DNA from: Lucinisca nassula
Taxonomy: Eukaryota > Mollusca > Bivalvia > Lucinida > Lucinidae
Assembly (NCBI GenBank): GCA_963580285.1
Contig: OY757013.1
Coordinates: forward strand, 129,639,027-129,703,026
Length of the DNA: 64,000 nucleotides
Direction: 5' to 3'
Shown here: positions 21,950-32,994 of the stretch, in pieces
Numbering within the stretch: position 1 is the stretch's first letter
Layout of the letters: each line of letters opens with the position of its first letter
Program-made: the position numbers and the translations under genes
Notes under the pieces: model-generated
Seen by the model: only the letters and a program-made list of their open reading frames with translations
Databases searched by the model: none
Told to the model about the DNA's origin: nothing

Positions 21950-22195
21950 AAAAGTCCTCGTCAATACTATGCAGGTCATTTTGGAGGTGTTGCTTCCGAT
22001 TTTGTGGGTCTTTTTCTCGACATTGAGATGAAATCACATCTTAAGTCATACCGCCCAAAGAAACCGCCATAATTTAATGAGCGCACCACGTTTTCGGGGC
22101 AGGCTTGGACCTTCTAAGCAGTTAACCAGTATTCAAGTTCGGTCGGTTTTGGGAGTATCATATAGCCCAATATATTTGTGCAATTCTCAATGGGT
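21950..22195 (-). mobile_element. SINE-like retroposon, diverged
   Basis: CGTCAATACTATGCAGGTCA, TTTTGGAGGTGTTGCTTCCG, GGCAGGCTTGGACCTTCTAA and GTCGGTTTTGGGAGTATCAT follow the family order. The tail and the first 20 bp are lost. Confidence 0.78.
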
Positions 22196-23008
22196 ATTTT
22201 GTTTCTTGGCCTACAAATGGCAAAGGCCTCGTTTATTACAATACAGTGAAGCTTTTGTAACTCGAATACGGATGACTCAGTAGACTGCACTCTATACTTG
22301 GGCAGAAAAAGGCTAAATTTACATATCAAAGCACTGTAAGCACTGATGGGTCGACTGTCTCCGCGTGAGGACTGGTAAAATGGTCCTGGACGGGGTCTTA
22401 GCCGACTGTTTCGTTTAACCCTTAAATTTCCTGTAGACCCTGGTCCGATGCCGCGTTCTGCGGTGATCTGTGTTTACACTGCGGACCAAAGCCAATATAT
22501 TATTCCATTTGAGATTCTCTGAGCCTTATACACAACACCATGCAGCGATAAGTATTGTGCGGCTATTTTCTACAAACCGTAGCCTGTATTCCATAAATAT
22601 ATATTTCAGTAAAAATCACATGGACATCGGCACTGAAAGAGCATCTGGGCTTAGTAAGGTTGGTTCGATTGGCAAACAATCGACACAAAAAAATATTTGA
22701 AGGAAACCAGTGTCCAGCTGTTTAAAACTAACGACTTTGTTGTTAACATATTGTTAAACACTTGATCATTAACTATGGCATATACACTAATATTTTGCTG
22801 GAAAATGTGAGTAGCTTTTGCAAATGCAGAAGCTGATCACCTTTTTTCCAGTTAAAACACCAGAGCTTTAGATATTGCACAATCTGGAACAGTTAATAAT
22901 TTGACCATTAAGGAGCCCGTTAAGCTGAGAATACTTTGAACCACTGGACCAAATTCTTCTACAGCTATGAAATACGTCATTGCAGCACACGGGTGAGTTA
23001 ACATAATG
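22196..23008. other. No gene recognised; family C and B end fragments
   Basis: An isolated family C left end lies at about 22241-22279 (ACAGTGAAGCTTTTGTAACT, CGAATACGGATGACTCAG). A subfamily B right end (GCAGCACACGGGTGAGTTAA, CATAATG) lies at about 22982-23008. Otherwise nothing is recognised. Confidence 0.5.
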
Positions 23009-23338
23009 AGCTTTATATGGCTTCAGGCCCCCGCCCAGCGAGGCATGGAGACATAGATTGCATTACACGATGTTTCCACGCAGAGCTGAAGCCGACCGTA
23101 CATGAGTACTGGTAAACCACTTAGGGTCTATGCATGCCCAGGCAAAGTGGTGCGATTTGGACCGTTCCTGCATATAAATCTTTTGGTTTATTTGGGTGGC
23201 AGAGCTTGTGATATCATTTCATCTCAGTGTCGGGTGAAAGTCCCACAAAACTAGAAGCAACGTCTCAAAAATGACCCAAATAGTGTTAATGGTGACATTG
23301 AACCTCATTTCAAACAAAACAAAAGCTATATGGCTTCA
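23009..23338 (+). mobile_element. SINE-like retroposon, full length, ~15-bp TSD
   Basis: The body 23026-23323 starts GGCCCCCGCCCAGCGAGGC and ends TCATTTCAAACAAAACAAA. The flanking AGCTTTATATGGCTTCA (23009-23025) and AGCTATATGGCTTCA (23324-23338) are a duplication with a 2-bp indel. It is more diverged internally than the 3.8 kb copy. Confidence 0.85.
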
Positions 23339-23526
23339 TGCTTGAAACGGAAGCCTCCGTGGTGCAGTGGCTACGCTACTCGCCTTGTAAACCAGGGATC
23401 GCTGGATCGATCCCGGGCTTCTCCAGACTTTCGGATGAGTCTTTAAACCGAGGTCCCGTCTCCGTATGACCTTAGCTGTTGGTGGGACGTAAAACTAAAA
23501 CTCACTCACTCACTCATGCTTGAAAC
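23336..23526 (+). mobile_element. tRNA-derived SINE with Meta/Nin-type core
   Basis: The body 23349-23513 (165 bp) begins with a tRNA-like head, including box A-like GTGGTGCAGTGGCTACGC and box B-like GGATCGATCCC. The 5' GGAAGCC can pair with GGCTTC after the T-arm. Next comes the core TCGGATGAGTCTTTAAACCG then AGGTCCCGTCTCC, which I recognise from Nin-DC/Meta-SINEs. The tail is (ACTC)n. Flanking 13-bp duplications TCATGCTTGAAAC (23336-23348 and 23514-23526) are identical. It sits directly beside the previous SINE, re-using part of its duplicated target. Confidence 0.92.
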
Positions 23527-23925
23527 TTTTCCAATAACCCTCACAGAAACACCTCTTGTATCATAACAACTATGCAACCGACTTATTATCAGCATCACTT
23601 CAATAAGGTGTTGTTTCCGTGTTTATTCCTCTCATGTAATTATGACTGATGTTTTGTCTTCCCCATTCAGAAAGGTGATAATTGCACGAGTTTAAGTAGC
23701 AAAACAACGTTCGTTATCACTGTTATAATATATTTTGTAGGCATGTGTCTGTACTGCAAGGACTCTTTAACAAACACTAAGCAAGTGTTTTTTCGTGGTG
23801 CTACACCACTAATTGTGTTGACAAATGCATCGTTTAACCAAATGAACAAAACAAAGCATCAGGTTGACTTGTTCTACTGAAACGAACAAGTCCTTCGTGT
23901 ACATTATCTGATTATATGTGACACG
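23527..23925. other. No gene recognised
   Basis: AT-rich sequence with no repeat family or exon I can identify. Confidence 0.4.
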
Positions 23926-24211
23926 TCATCGGAAAACATGTAACACAGTCGTGTGACATAGAGCATCCTTACATATTTCAAAAATCTCATTTTTTCTGAT
24001 GAAAATTTGTGACATTTTCCTAAATTTTACCCTTAACATAGGTTGTAGGTGCTCGTTAGAACCGCCTCATTGAGGCGGTTCTAACGAGGACCCACAACCT
24101 ATGTCTTGGAACAGAAATAAGAAGAATAATGATACCCTGTAAACCCCAGTTTTCTCTATAAAATGTGGGGTATAAGGGGAGTGTTCATTTCACGGACATG
24201 TTAACGTGATG
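23926..24211 (-). mobile_element. CATYACG hairpin element, subfamily B, full length
   Basis: The ends are CATCGGAAAACATGTAACAC and CACGGACATGTTAACGTGATG. The hairpin at about 24037-24104 has near-perfect arms around GCCTCATTGAGGC. Confidence 0.88.
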
Positions 24212-24234
24212 TGTCATTCACTTATACATGTATA

Positions 24235-24492
24235 TGATAAACACACTCGTTTGCTAAAATGGCGCATTTCATACCTCAAGAACTAACACATGTACTAGGA
24301 AAATATGTGACAAATTTTCAAATCTCAAATCCAAACATAACGTGTGGTAGATCGTTAGAACTGACTCATTGAGGTGGTTCTAACGAGTACCAAAAATTAA
24401 CGTTTTTGAGCTTAAATAAGGAATAAACACATACGCAGTTTTCTCGATTTACAAAAGTTGTTTACAGGGGTGTTTATTCATTACAGCATGAT
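24235..24492 (-). mobile_element. CATYACG hairpin element, subfamily B, diverged
   Basis: The hairpin TAGATCGTTAGAACTGACTC / GAGGTGGTTCTAACGAGTAC lies at about 24347-24393. The flanks are recognisable (AAAATGGCGCATTTCATACC, TTTACAGGGGTGTTTATTCA). It lies ~20 bp from the preceding copy in the same orientation. Confidence 0.75.
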
Positions 24493-24548
24493 GAAGAGCT
24501 CATCATATCAATTATAAGAGCATTTACTTGTTTAAACGTCAACGGGAT

Positions 24549-25505
24549 CCGGGAAGGGACATACTAGTTTTATTTGTTAAGTTGTCTGCATAAGATATTA
24601 TCTTTTGCACAAGATAACATCTTGTGCGCACAAGATATTATGTTGTGGATCAACATAATATCTTGTTGGCGCAACTAATTATCTTGTCCACACAACATAA
24701 TATCTTGTTTGTACAACATGTTATCTTGTTCGCACAATATATTTTCTTGTTTGCACAACATACATTTAATATCGTGTGCGCATAAGATAATATCTTGTGT
24801 GCACAGCTTATAATCTAGTCCGCTGAACATAATATTTTGTTCGCACAACATATAATATTCTTTGCACAACATATGTTGTTCGCACAATATAATATCTTCT
24901 TTGCACACCATATTGTCTTGATCGCACGACATAATATCTTGTTAACACAACTTATTATCTTGTGGTGCGCACAACATATTATCTTGTTTGCGCAAAATAT
25001 TATTTTGTAAGCTTAACATATTGTCTTGTTCGCACAACACATTATCTTGTTTGCACAATGTAATATTCTGTTCGCACAACATGATACTAAGTTGTGCAAA
25101 CAAGATAATATGTTGCGCAAACAAGATAATATCTTGTGCAAACAAGATACTACATGTATGTTGTACGAACAAGAAATTATGTTGTGCGTCAAAGATAATA
25201 TATTGTGCGAACAAGATAATAATATCTGGTGCAAATAAGATAAAACATGTTGTGTAAACAAGACAATATGTTGTGTGAACAAGATATTATCTTATGCGCA
25301 CAGGATAATATGTTGTTCGCACATGATAATATGTTGTGCAAACAAGTTAATATGTTGTACAAGCAAGATAATATGTTGTGCAAACAAGACAGTATGTTTT
25401 GCGGACAAGATAATAAGTTGTGGGAACAAGATATTTTGTTGTGCGCACAGGATGTTATTTTGTGCAAACAACTTAAAGATTAAAACCAGCATGTCCCTTC
25501 CCGGG
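24549..25505. repeat. 957-bp giant imperfect palindrome of 21-bp repeats
   Basis: Flanking inverted ends CCGGGAAGGGACATACT (24549) and CATGTCCCTTCCCGGG (25490-25505) enclose a tandem array of a 21-bp unit. To about 25085 the units read like TTATCTTGTTTGCACAACA. After that they read in the opposite sense, ATGTTGTGCAAACAAGATAA, so the two halves can fold into arms of over 400 bp. The 21-bp period (7 codons) leaves several frames open on both strands with an L-C-E-Q-D-N-M-like heptad, which I treat as an artefact. A small second copy lies at 37.96 kb. Confidence 0.9.
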
Positions 25506-25845
25506 TGTGTAGTGTACAGACAAACAAATGAAACTGTCCGTGAGAAAAGTGTTCTTATAGCACAATCTACCAGCCGAGGCTTAGCGAGCCTGCGCATGAG
25601 CTTAGTCTAACCAGAGCTTTTGTTGCATGCATACTTACGGATAACATGAGGTAGCTTCATGCAAAACATCATCCGTCAGAATCAGAATTGGTACTGGTTA
25701 CACGTCCAATAACATTCATACACCAGGACCTGTGATATGGGAAGCGAGCCTCTAGCTCTCACCAAAGCTACACTATCCTCTGCAACTTCAGTTGTGGACA
25801 TGATCGAATCGAGAAGAACATTCCATTCTCTAATGTTTCGAAGGA
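25506..25845. other. No gene recognised
   Basis: This contains a partial MITE-like stretch (GCGAGCCTGCGCATGAGCTT, GTCTAACCAGAGC) related to the 6.2 kb core. A minus-strand frame overlaps the following Penelope-like tip. No exon evidence. Confidence 0.4.
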
Positions 25846-26346
25846 AAATAGAAGTGGAGGCAATGATGAGGAATCGATACAATCAACCCACAGTCTTATC
25901 AGAGACACCAAAGGGAAAGACACACATGCATGAAACAACAGATCCTAATGGAAACACCAACAGCGGAAAGCCAAAAGGACAGTTGCTTTCCCACAAAAAG
26001 TGCCAATAGGCTATCCAAAATAAAATTACACAAGCGACACAAACATCCAAAGACAAACCATAATAAAAATAAACCGCGACAGAAGAACCGCATTGGAACG
26101 GTCAGCCGAAACAAATGCCACTGGGGGCTTAAGTCGATTTTACGTGGCCACAATCCTCGTCCTTACTTCCGTCGCGATTTAGACAAATAATTTGTTCAGT
26201 CCACATGAAGGCCTCTTAACTCATCAGTGCAACATATCCGTGAACACAAATTATCAAACAACCACAGAGATGAAACAACGGCGATGACTCGACAGCAAGA
26301 AACCACTGAAATGCTGGAGCAAAAGAAAACCAACAGTTAGACGCCG
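25846..26346 (-). mobile_element. 5'-truncated Penelope-like element (3' UTR)
   Basis: The 3' tip AAAATAGAAGTGGAGGCAAT is at the left. Then come GGAATCGATACAATCAACCC, the CCACTGGGGGCTTAAG block (short G-run here) and AAGAAACCACTGAAATGCTG. It ends at AACAGTTAGACGCCG. Confidence 0.82.
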
Positions 26347-26689
26347 AACGATTCTTACAGTTCTTGCAGTAGGGGTCTGGAACTCAAGCGAATGATGATT
26401 TCTACAGTGCCTAGCGGGGGGAAAGAAGACAATCTGTTGGCATGCTGGCAGCACCCTGTTGACCTTTGTTTAGAAGTATGAGCATACTGTCCCTTCTCTT
26501 TTTTTCTTGAGAGTCTTCCATCTTAATTGTCCTAGTATTCCAGTCCAGCTCCCAGTTTCAAAGCAGTAATTGCTTATTATAAATCTAGGAGCCTTATAGT
26601 ACAGATTATATTTTCTTTTCCTTTCGGATCATTGAGCCCATCCTGGTAACATTGAAATCGAATATCGCTTAAGCCGGTGCTAGGAGGCA
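26347..26689. other. No gene recognised; possible LINE 3' flank
   Basis: No repeat of the main families. ATCGCTTAAGCCGGTGCTAG at 26661-26680 resembles 10.69 kb and sits just outside the LINE relic that follows. Confidence 0.4.
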
Positions 26690-27770
26690 TATGCAGCCTT
26701 GCAAACTATATTGCTGTGTATGAAGAGATTCAATAAAATCGAGTCTCCGATTTTCGTTCTTTTATGTGTTCTCTGTTTCCAAAGACAACCTTTTAGCTTT
26801 TTATTATTCTGAACGTTTTCAATTTCTTCATTAAGGACCACTCTCAACTGGGGTCCCATATACAACCACCATATTCCAAGTTTGGGCGAACACGTCTTTT
26901 ATATACTGCCTCTTTTACATCCTAAGGACACTGATGAAGATCAAGTGTTCTATTTGCCTTGGTACACGTATTGCTTTTGTGTGTATTCCATCTCAAATCG
27001 TGTGTGATTGTCACACCAGGTATTTTATGGAATCTACATTCTCGAGGACCGTTCCGTCCAAAGTGTAAAAAAGCCTCGGTTTTATTGGGTCTCGTCCTAG
27101 TTATCTGTATAATATTACAGTTTACGGGCTGAATCATGTCCCATTTCTGTTCCCAACATCCTGATTTATCTATATTATTTTGAAGTCTCAGTGAGTCCTC
27201 TGTATCCCTGAATTCCCGGTAGCAAACACAGTCGTCTGCAAAAAGGTCTTATTTCTGATTCAATGTCAGTGGAAATATCATTAATGTACAGGGTGGACCA
27301 TGAACACTACCTTGTGGGAGCCCACTCTGAAGATTCGCCATTAACAACAACGCGCTGGTTTCTGTAGCAAAGAAAGAAATCTATCAATTTAAGAGTCTTT
27401 CCCCCATTTCCATGACCAGATATTGTCGATTTAGGTAGTTCATGAGGATGGGTGCCCAAAGTCTTCTCGAAGTCAAGAATAAATGTGTCAACCTGTCCCC
27501 CTTTGTCCAAGATTTTCTTTACCCAATCATTACTAACCGTGCTCAACTGAGTTTCGCAACTGTGCCTTTTCCTAAATACATGTTGTCTGTCTAACAAATG
27601 TTTATGTTCATCAAAGAAGGCCATGATGTTTGAGCAGACTATATGTTCAAACGTTTTACAAAGAACACAAGCCAGGATCAGACAGGGCGATAATTACGAG
27701 CAAGAGCCTTGTCTCCTTTTTGAAGAGTAGGCAAATGTTTGCTAGGAGTCATCCTTTGGGGACTTCATTA
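26690..27770 (-). pseudogene. LINE reverse transcriptase relic (CR1/L2/jockey-like group)
   Basis: Read on the minus strand the frames give, in order, K-G-D-K-A-L-A-R-N-Y-R-P (about 27720-27690), C-K-T-F-E-H-I-V-C-S-N-I-M-A-F-F-D-E-H (27665-27600) and Q-H-V-F-R-K-R-H-S-C-E-T-Q-L. These are followed by F-I-L-D-F-E-K-T, R-V-V-V-N-G-E-S-S, the intact catalytic F-A-D-D-C-V-C-Y-R (27248-27220) and G-V-T-I-T-H-D-L-R-W. These are palm and finger motifs of the R-F-S-C-E-T-Q-L type seen in CR1/L2-like LINEs; the exact clade is uncertain. At least two frameshifts and stops occur, and the G-V-P-Q-G-S block is lost after W-A-P-T. Endonuclease and N-terminal parts are absent. It is not expected to be functional. 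Confidence 0.85.
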
Positions 27771-28780
27771 GTCTGGCTGCAAGCGCACATTTGAAGAACA
27801 TAAACTGGAGAGCGTTAAGGGCCTTTTTGCTATGTGTCGGCTCAAATGATCTTAAGGGAGAATTTTTGTTTCTCAACCATTATTCACAAGTCAGTTTGTG
27901 ACATATCTTAAAATGCAATTATGTTGTCCAGAAAACCTTCCTGTACTATTTGTATCATGTCTACTGTATGTTATCGAAATGCCGTAATTATTAGGAAAAA
28001 AGTATATACCTAATTATTATTGTAATAATAATACACCAAGGCTGTATTCGACAAAGCTTATGCTAATTAGTATGCGGCATAAACATACTAAAATGGGATT
28101 CATTTTGCATTGTCTTTTTGCCGCGTCTGCTCGCAGCATGACGCGATACAGCGAGCTAGTTTACCGCCCGTTCGTTTATGCGTCCGTTTGTTTGGTTGTT
28201 TGTTCCGTTCAGTGTAAATATTTGCGTCAACGTTCGTCCCCACAGGTGCGATATAGCCTTCGGTGGAATTCTTGTTCATCTGTTAATCTCGTCAGTGACT
28301 GTTAACAAGAGTTGTCAGAAGACAACATATCTCGACTTTCTGGGCCTAAGTTGAATGAGGGCAAGTTATCTAAAATGAAATTTTCTTCTGCTAAACAGTC
28401 CAACACACACACTGCAACAATTACAAGAGAAACAGATAGTTTCCCTATGAACCACTGAGGAAAAAATCTAGTTTTAAGTGTTTTTATTAAAAAAAATACA
28501 CTTCCAGTTTTGCAGGTTTTGCCCGAAAAAAAGTCATTTCCTTAAGTAAAATCATTAAAAATACTGCAGAAAATGAAAGAAAACCAGAAAAATATCCCAA
28601 GAACAAATGATCATGACATCTTGTTTTCATGCCTTTGAATTGCAAACAAAAATGACAATAATAAAATAAAAATAAAAACGACATCTATATTTATTCCAAG
28701 TAATAATAACTATTTTTGTGTATTTAGAAAGAAAAAAAAAAGAAAGGAAAAAAAAAAAATAAATAAAAAAAATAAAAAAA
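27771..28780. other. No gene recognised
   Basis: AT-rich sequence with an ATTATTATTGTAATAATAAT patch near 28013-28032 and poly-A/T stretches from 28720. Open frames at 28060-28305 (+) and 28487-28684 (-) have no family signature. Confidence 0.4.
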
Positions 28781-28869
28781 TCCTTCGCTGGATTTGCCGG
28801 GAGTTGAACTCATGACCCTTTGTTTCAGAGTCCTAAGCCTTATCCACTACAATAATGAGCTAGCAGGTT
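28781..28869 (-). mobile_element. tRNA-related SINE head / tRNA pseudogene
   Basis: On the minus strand GTAGTGGATAAGGCTTAGGA, CTCTGAAAC and GAGTTCAACTCCCGGC resemble the D-arm, anticodon arm and T-arm of a tRNA (glutamine-like CTG loop suspected). Pairing of the acceptor ends is poor. Downstream on that strand is an A/T-rich tail (28722-28780), favouring a SINE or retropseudogene over a working tRNA. Confidence 0.6.
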
Positions 28870-29097
28870 AACTTTTACCACGGGAAATAAGGGAGGAAAC
28901 ACAGAAGAAATAACTTACATCTAAAACGTTCAATTTAAGCCACAAAAAAAAAAAAAAAAAAAAAAAAAAACTATAAAAGAATATGTAAAATTTTGTTTTC
29001 ATAAATTGTTAATTATACTTGAAAATAAATTTGAAAAACATCACAAAACATATCTTGCAGGTAACCTCTCCCCAGCCACGCCCCTACCCCACCCTTA

Positions 29098-29393
29098 CCC
29101 CCCCCCCCCCCCAGTGAAATTCTTTTTACTGACTGTTCCAATACGGTTCTTCTGTTCGCGGTTTATTTTTGCTGTGGAGTGTCTTTGTGTGTGTGTGTCA
29201 CTTATATATTTCTTTGTTTTGGATAGCCAAATGGCCGTTTTGTCTGAACATAACTGTACCTTTGGTGTTCCGCTATTGGTGCTTCCATGGGGGTCTATTT
29301 ATTTCAGGTGTGTGTTTCTTTCCCATTGGTGTCTCTGATGGGAGCTGTGGGTCAATTGTATCGTTTCCTGATCATTGCCTTTTCTTATTTTTT
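29098..29393 (+). mobile_element. 5'-truncated Penelope-like element (3' UTR) beginning in poly-C
   Basis: The copy starts at the variable C-run (29098-29112). It then follows the UTR: TTACTGACTGTTCCAATACG, GGATAGCCAAATGGCCGTTT, TGATGGGAGCTGTGGGTCAA and TTTCCTGATCATTGCC. The 3' tip is diverged. Confidence 0.8.
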
Positions 29394-30660
29394 TAATCAA
29401 ATGCGGAGGTCAACGCTGACGCTGACGCCGAAGTTGACGCCGACGATGGGTGCCGGGAGTATGGCAATAGCCCCCCCTTACTTTTAAAGGCAAGCTAATT
29501 AAAATGCCAGCATGATTCCCTATCTTCGTTACACTAGGCTTTCAGGATGTATACCCCAGTAAAATTCATGGTAAATAAAATAAAAATAGACATGACAATG
29601 AGACGTTTCTGATTGGTGAGCGTCATGCAAAAGTGTTATTGTTGCGCTCAACAAATACTCAAACTAGCCTACATTCCAAATTTACCGACTTTATACTGTG
29701 TGTCAATCAGATCTGAATCGTCCATGGATACGACAAAGCCTATAATTCGGCTTGTGTGATCCGCGTTCTCCTATCAGAGTCTGCGTTGATCGCATGAAAG
29801 CCTTCGTGCGACATAAGGGGATGTGAACGCCATACATGTAGATGTGCAGGCAGATATAGCGTTTTTATTTTTCTAAGATGACAATTTGTAGTTTTTTTTG
29901 CTATGGTTCAAATTCCGTTTTTGGGTCGATTGTTTTTAATTGACCCAAAGTTGCTAACTACGGACGTTTCCCGCCTGCATTGTCCACGTGACTATCACTG
30001 GCTGTGTACAAAATACAGATAAATGTTATTTATAACGTTGCTATTCTTACTTGTGACTTCAATGCGCTATGTAAAATGTACATTCTGGACTGGGCCAGAT
30101 CCAGGCTCTTCACTGTTTGCTTACACTTTTGAATTTAAAGGCCAATCGAAACAGTGTAGTAAGTCTCAGGTTTAGACTATTTTCCGAGACAGTCGACCAA
30201 CCAGCGCCGACAGTACTTTCATTTTAATAGAATCTGAACTCGTCCCCGAGCCAATATTAACAGAGAAATCCAAACCAGAGTAGTAATGTCGGAAATGCGT
30301 TTTCACCTGAGGGGTTGGATTTCTTCGTCGGCAACTGAAATTGACGTATGTTTATTTTTCTTAATGTGTTTGACAATTTTTACCCCTTTTGTTGTCTTTG
30401 ATTTCACGAATTATAACGAATTTCTCCGCAGATGAAGGAGCACTAATGACATCATTTATTAAAGAAGGAATTGTTACGCCATTCTAAGGTGCCTCAGTCA
30501 ACGGACAAGACAAAAGTTCTCAGCACTGCAAAAAATAAATAAATTTATAAATAAATAAATAAAATGAACCTTGTGCCGTCAGAAAGATCTGCATTTATCA
30601 ATAACGTAAACGACATAACACGGGCCAGTTTTGCTGCTTATGTATAGTCACCAATGATTG
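29394..30660. other. No gene recognised
   Basis: A GACGCTGACGCCGAAGTTGA-type patch lies at 29413-29450. TCAGAGTCTGCGTTGATCGC near 29776 recalls the 6.2 kb MITE core. AATAAATAAATA repeats lie near 30533-30564. No exon evidence. Confidence 0.4.
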
Positions 30661-31054
30661 TTTGTTTGTTTGTTTTGTTTTTTGTTTGAATTTGGGTTTA
30701 ACGTCCCCTTTCGGCACTATTTAGGTCATTTTGGAGACGTTGCTTCCAATTTTGTGTGACTTTTACCCGACATTGAGATGAAATGACATTTCAAGCCCTG
30801 CTGCCCAATAAAACCAGAAGGCTTATATGCATTTGACGATCTGACTCACACCGCGTTTGTTTGAACTGATCTGCCACGTCCCCGTCAACATTATTTAGGT
30901 CATTTTGGAAACGTTGCTTCCAACTGATATGCATTGTATTGTCCGACTTGCACCACTTTAACTGGGCAAGCTTAGTCCTTCTACCTTCTAAGCGATGTGC
31001 TCTGCATGGAAGCACCATGAAGCCCAATCTATTTCTCCAAGTCCAGATGTGCGG
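30661..31054 (-). mobile_element. SINE-like retroposon with internal duplication
   Basis: On plus it starts TGTTTGTTTGTTTTG (tail) and GGGTTTAACGTCCCC. The block CGTCCCCGTCAACATTATTTAGGTCATTTTGG recurs at 30878-30909, so about 60 bp of the 3' part is present twice. It ends at ATCTATTTCTCCAAGTCCAG. Confidence 0.78.
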
Positions 31055-31414
31055 GGGTGGTTGAAGCGCCAAGAGCGAATGCCATTCTGAACGACTTTCC
31101 ATGAAATGGCCCTATTGTCTAGACGAAAACACTTAACAAGGCAGCTGGTATTGTCTATCAGATGCCATAATGCGACGATCAGAATGGAAACATAGATTGC
31201 ATAAAATATTTACGTGGCTATCTACTTCTGTTTTATCACCAAAACATAATTTAAGAACTAGTTTATGGATTCCAAACGTCGGTGAAAGTAGCTGTAACTC
31301 ACAGAACATTTAGAAATATAGCGTCTAAAGATGGTTTGCAGTTATAAACGAAACAGGAACATAGCTGATCAATTTACCGCTTAATTGAATTGAAACGAAA
31401 CTGTGAAAATTATG

Positions 31415-31692
31415 CATCACGAAAACAAGCCTATATAATGTTGACCCCCTTGAACCTCACTTGTATATAGTTTAACTGGGGTTTGCAGGGGTAAACCTTA
31501 TTTTCCTTATTTCTGCTCTAAAATATAGATTGTGGCTGCTCTTAGAACCGCCTCGATGAGGCGGTTCTAACGTGTACCCACAATCTATATTTTGAGCAGA
31601 AATAAGAAAAGATCACAGTTTTTCATCTTAAAATTTTCCTTTTTCCGGCGATAAAATTGACAATGTATTTGTATAGGCATGTTTTCCTACTG
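31415..31692 (+). mobile_element. CATYACG hairpin element, subfamily A, full length
   Basis: It runs from CATCACGAAAACAAGCCTAT to AGGCATGTTTTCCTACTG. The hairpin lies at about 31526-31592; the left arm lacks CG (GCTCTTAGAACC). Confidence 0.87.
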
Positions 31693-31939
31693 ACTGAGCT
31701 TATGAATAATACCGGAGGTTAAGCAAAACGACCTACAGTCTCCTTTAAGACACAGGTTTTTTTTTTGGTATTTTCTTGGTGATATCCAATGTACAGTTTG
31801 AATAGCAACTATAAACCTTTTTTGTACCAAATGGAATCTTCCTCCTAATATATATCATGAGTCCATTTCAAAATTTAGGGGTGTCAGGTTGTGTTTTCTT
31901 CAAAATTGATAAAGAAAATGCCTGGACTTTTAGCAAACA

Positions 31940-32040
31940 GTGTATGCCCTGATCAGACGCCGCGTTATGCGGCGTTTGATCTGGGCCTGCAATGTTTGCC
32001 TGGGTACCCGTTTTGGGGTTTCTGGTACTAAATGGGTTAA
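31940..32040. repeat. CGCCGCGTTATGCGGCG hairpin repeat
   Basis: GATCAGACGCCGCGTTATGC plus GGCGTTTGATCTGGGCCTGC forms a small palindrome followed by CTAAATGGGTTAA. A partial copy at 32347-32422 is fused to a broken hairpin element. Similar pieces lie near 10.93 and 22.45 kb. Confidence 0.7.
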
Positions 32041-32211
32041 CTAGTCATGTCTCAGAGAGTATGGCCATTATGGATTATGGCTAGCGGAAGTCATTTCATT
32101 CAACCAATATCGCCATCTGACCACAGGCGATTTTCCTCTATTTTTACTCTTCCCTGTTTCACTGCAATATGTCAAGCTTCTGATCTGCATATGTTACTCA
32201 GAGGCTTGTAA

Positions 32212-32346
32212 CATTACGTAAAAACGCCTATTCAAATGCATTGTAAACTTTACCGACCCAAAATCGAAATTTTAAGATGAAAAAATGTGATATTTTTTCT
32301 TATTTCTGCTCAAAATATAGATTGTGGGTACTCGTTAGAACCGCCT
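32212..32346 (-). mobile_element. CATYACG subfamily A half-element, broken at the hairpin apex
   Basis: It starts CATTACGTAAAAACGCC and is intact through the left arm GTGGGTACTCGTTAGAACCGCCT. It then stops exactly at the apex and switches to the CTGCGGCGTTCGATCTGGG repeat. The other half is absent. Confidence 0.85.
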
Positions 32347-32521
32347 AATCTGCGGCGTTCGATCTGGGTCTGCACTGTTTGCCAAGGTACCCTTTAGGGG
32401 TTTCCCGCATTCAATGGGTTAAGATAACGAGACTTAATACAACTTGGCCCTGTTAACGTGCTTTGTTTTGTTTGTGCACGTGCTGCTAAGTGTTTTATGT
32501 TTCCAGGAAGGTCATTAAATA

Positions 32522-32994
32522 CATTAAAATTTCTATATTAAGACCACCATTTGGACTTATCGAAAGTGGTCTTTAAGACCACTTTTCAACAGTCCCAATG
32601 GTGAATTCTGACAAGAGGACATTTTATGCAGAACAGACAAAGAAAGAATAACTCATTACGAAAACACGCCTATATAATTTTGACCCCTTTGAACCCCACT
32701 TTTATATAGTAAAACTGGGGTTCCGGGGGTATACCTCATTGTTCTTATTTCTGCTCTAAAGTATAGATTGTGGGTACTCGTTAGAACCGCCTCGATGAGG
32801 CGGTTGTAACGTGTACACACAATCTATATTTTGAGCAGAAATAAGAAAAATATCACAATTTTTCATCATAAAATCTTCATTTTTTCGGCGAAAAAAATTC
32901 ACTATGTATTTGTACAGGCGTGTTTTCGTAAAGTGCAACCTACTAAATTAGATGTTTAAAGTGGAATTATTTAAAGGTGATCTTAATAGCGTGG

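Noticed and set aside
23349..23425. Functional tRNA gene
   Set aside because: It is followed by a Nin/Meta-type core, a simple-repeat tail and a target-site duplication, so it is a SINE head; anticodon-stem pairing is poor.
24549..25505. CRISPR-like array
   Set aside because: Units are contiguous 21-bp tandem repeats without unique spacers, and the array inverts; the genome is animal.
25275..25610. 111-codon plus frame with Cys-Ala-Asn repeats
   Set aside because: It arises from the 21-bp tandem unit; opposite-strand frames are open too.
28781..28869. Functional glutamine tRNA
   Set aside because: Acceptor ends do not pair well and an A/T tail follows; a SINE head or pseudogene fits better.
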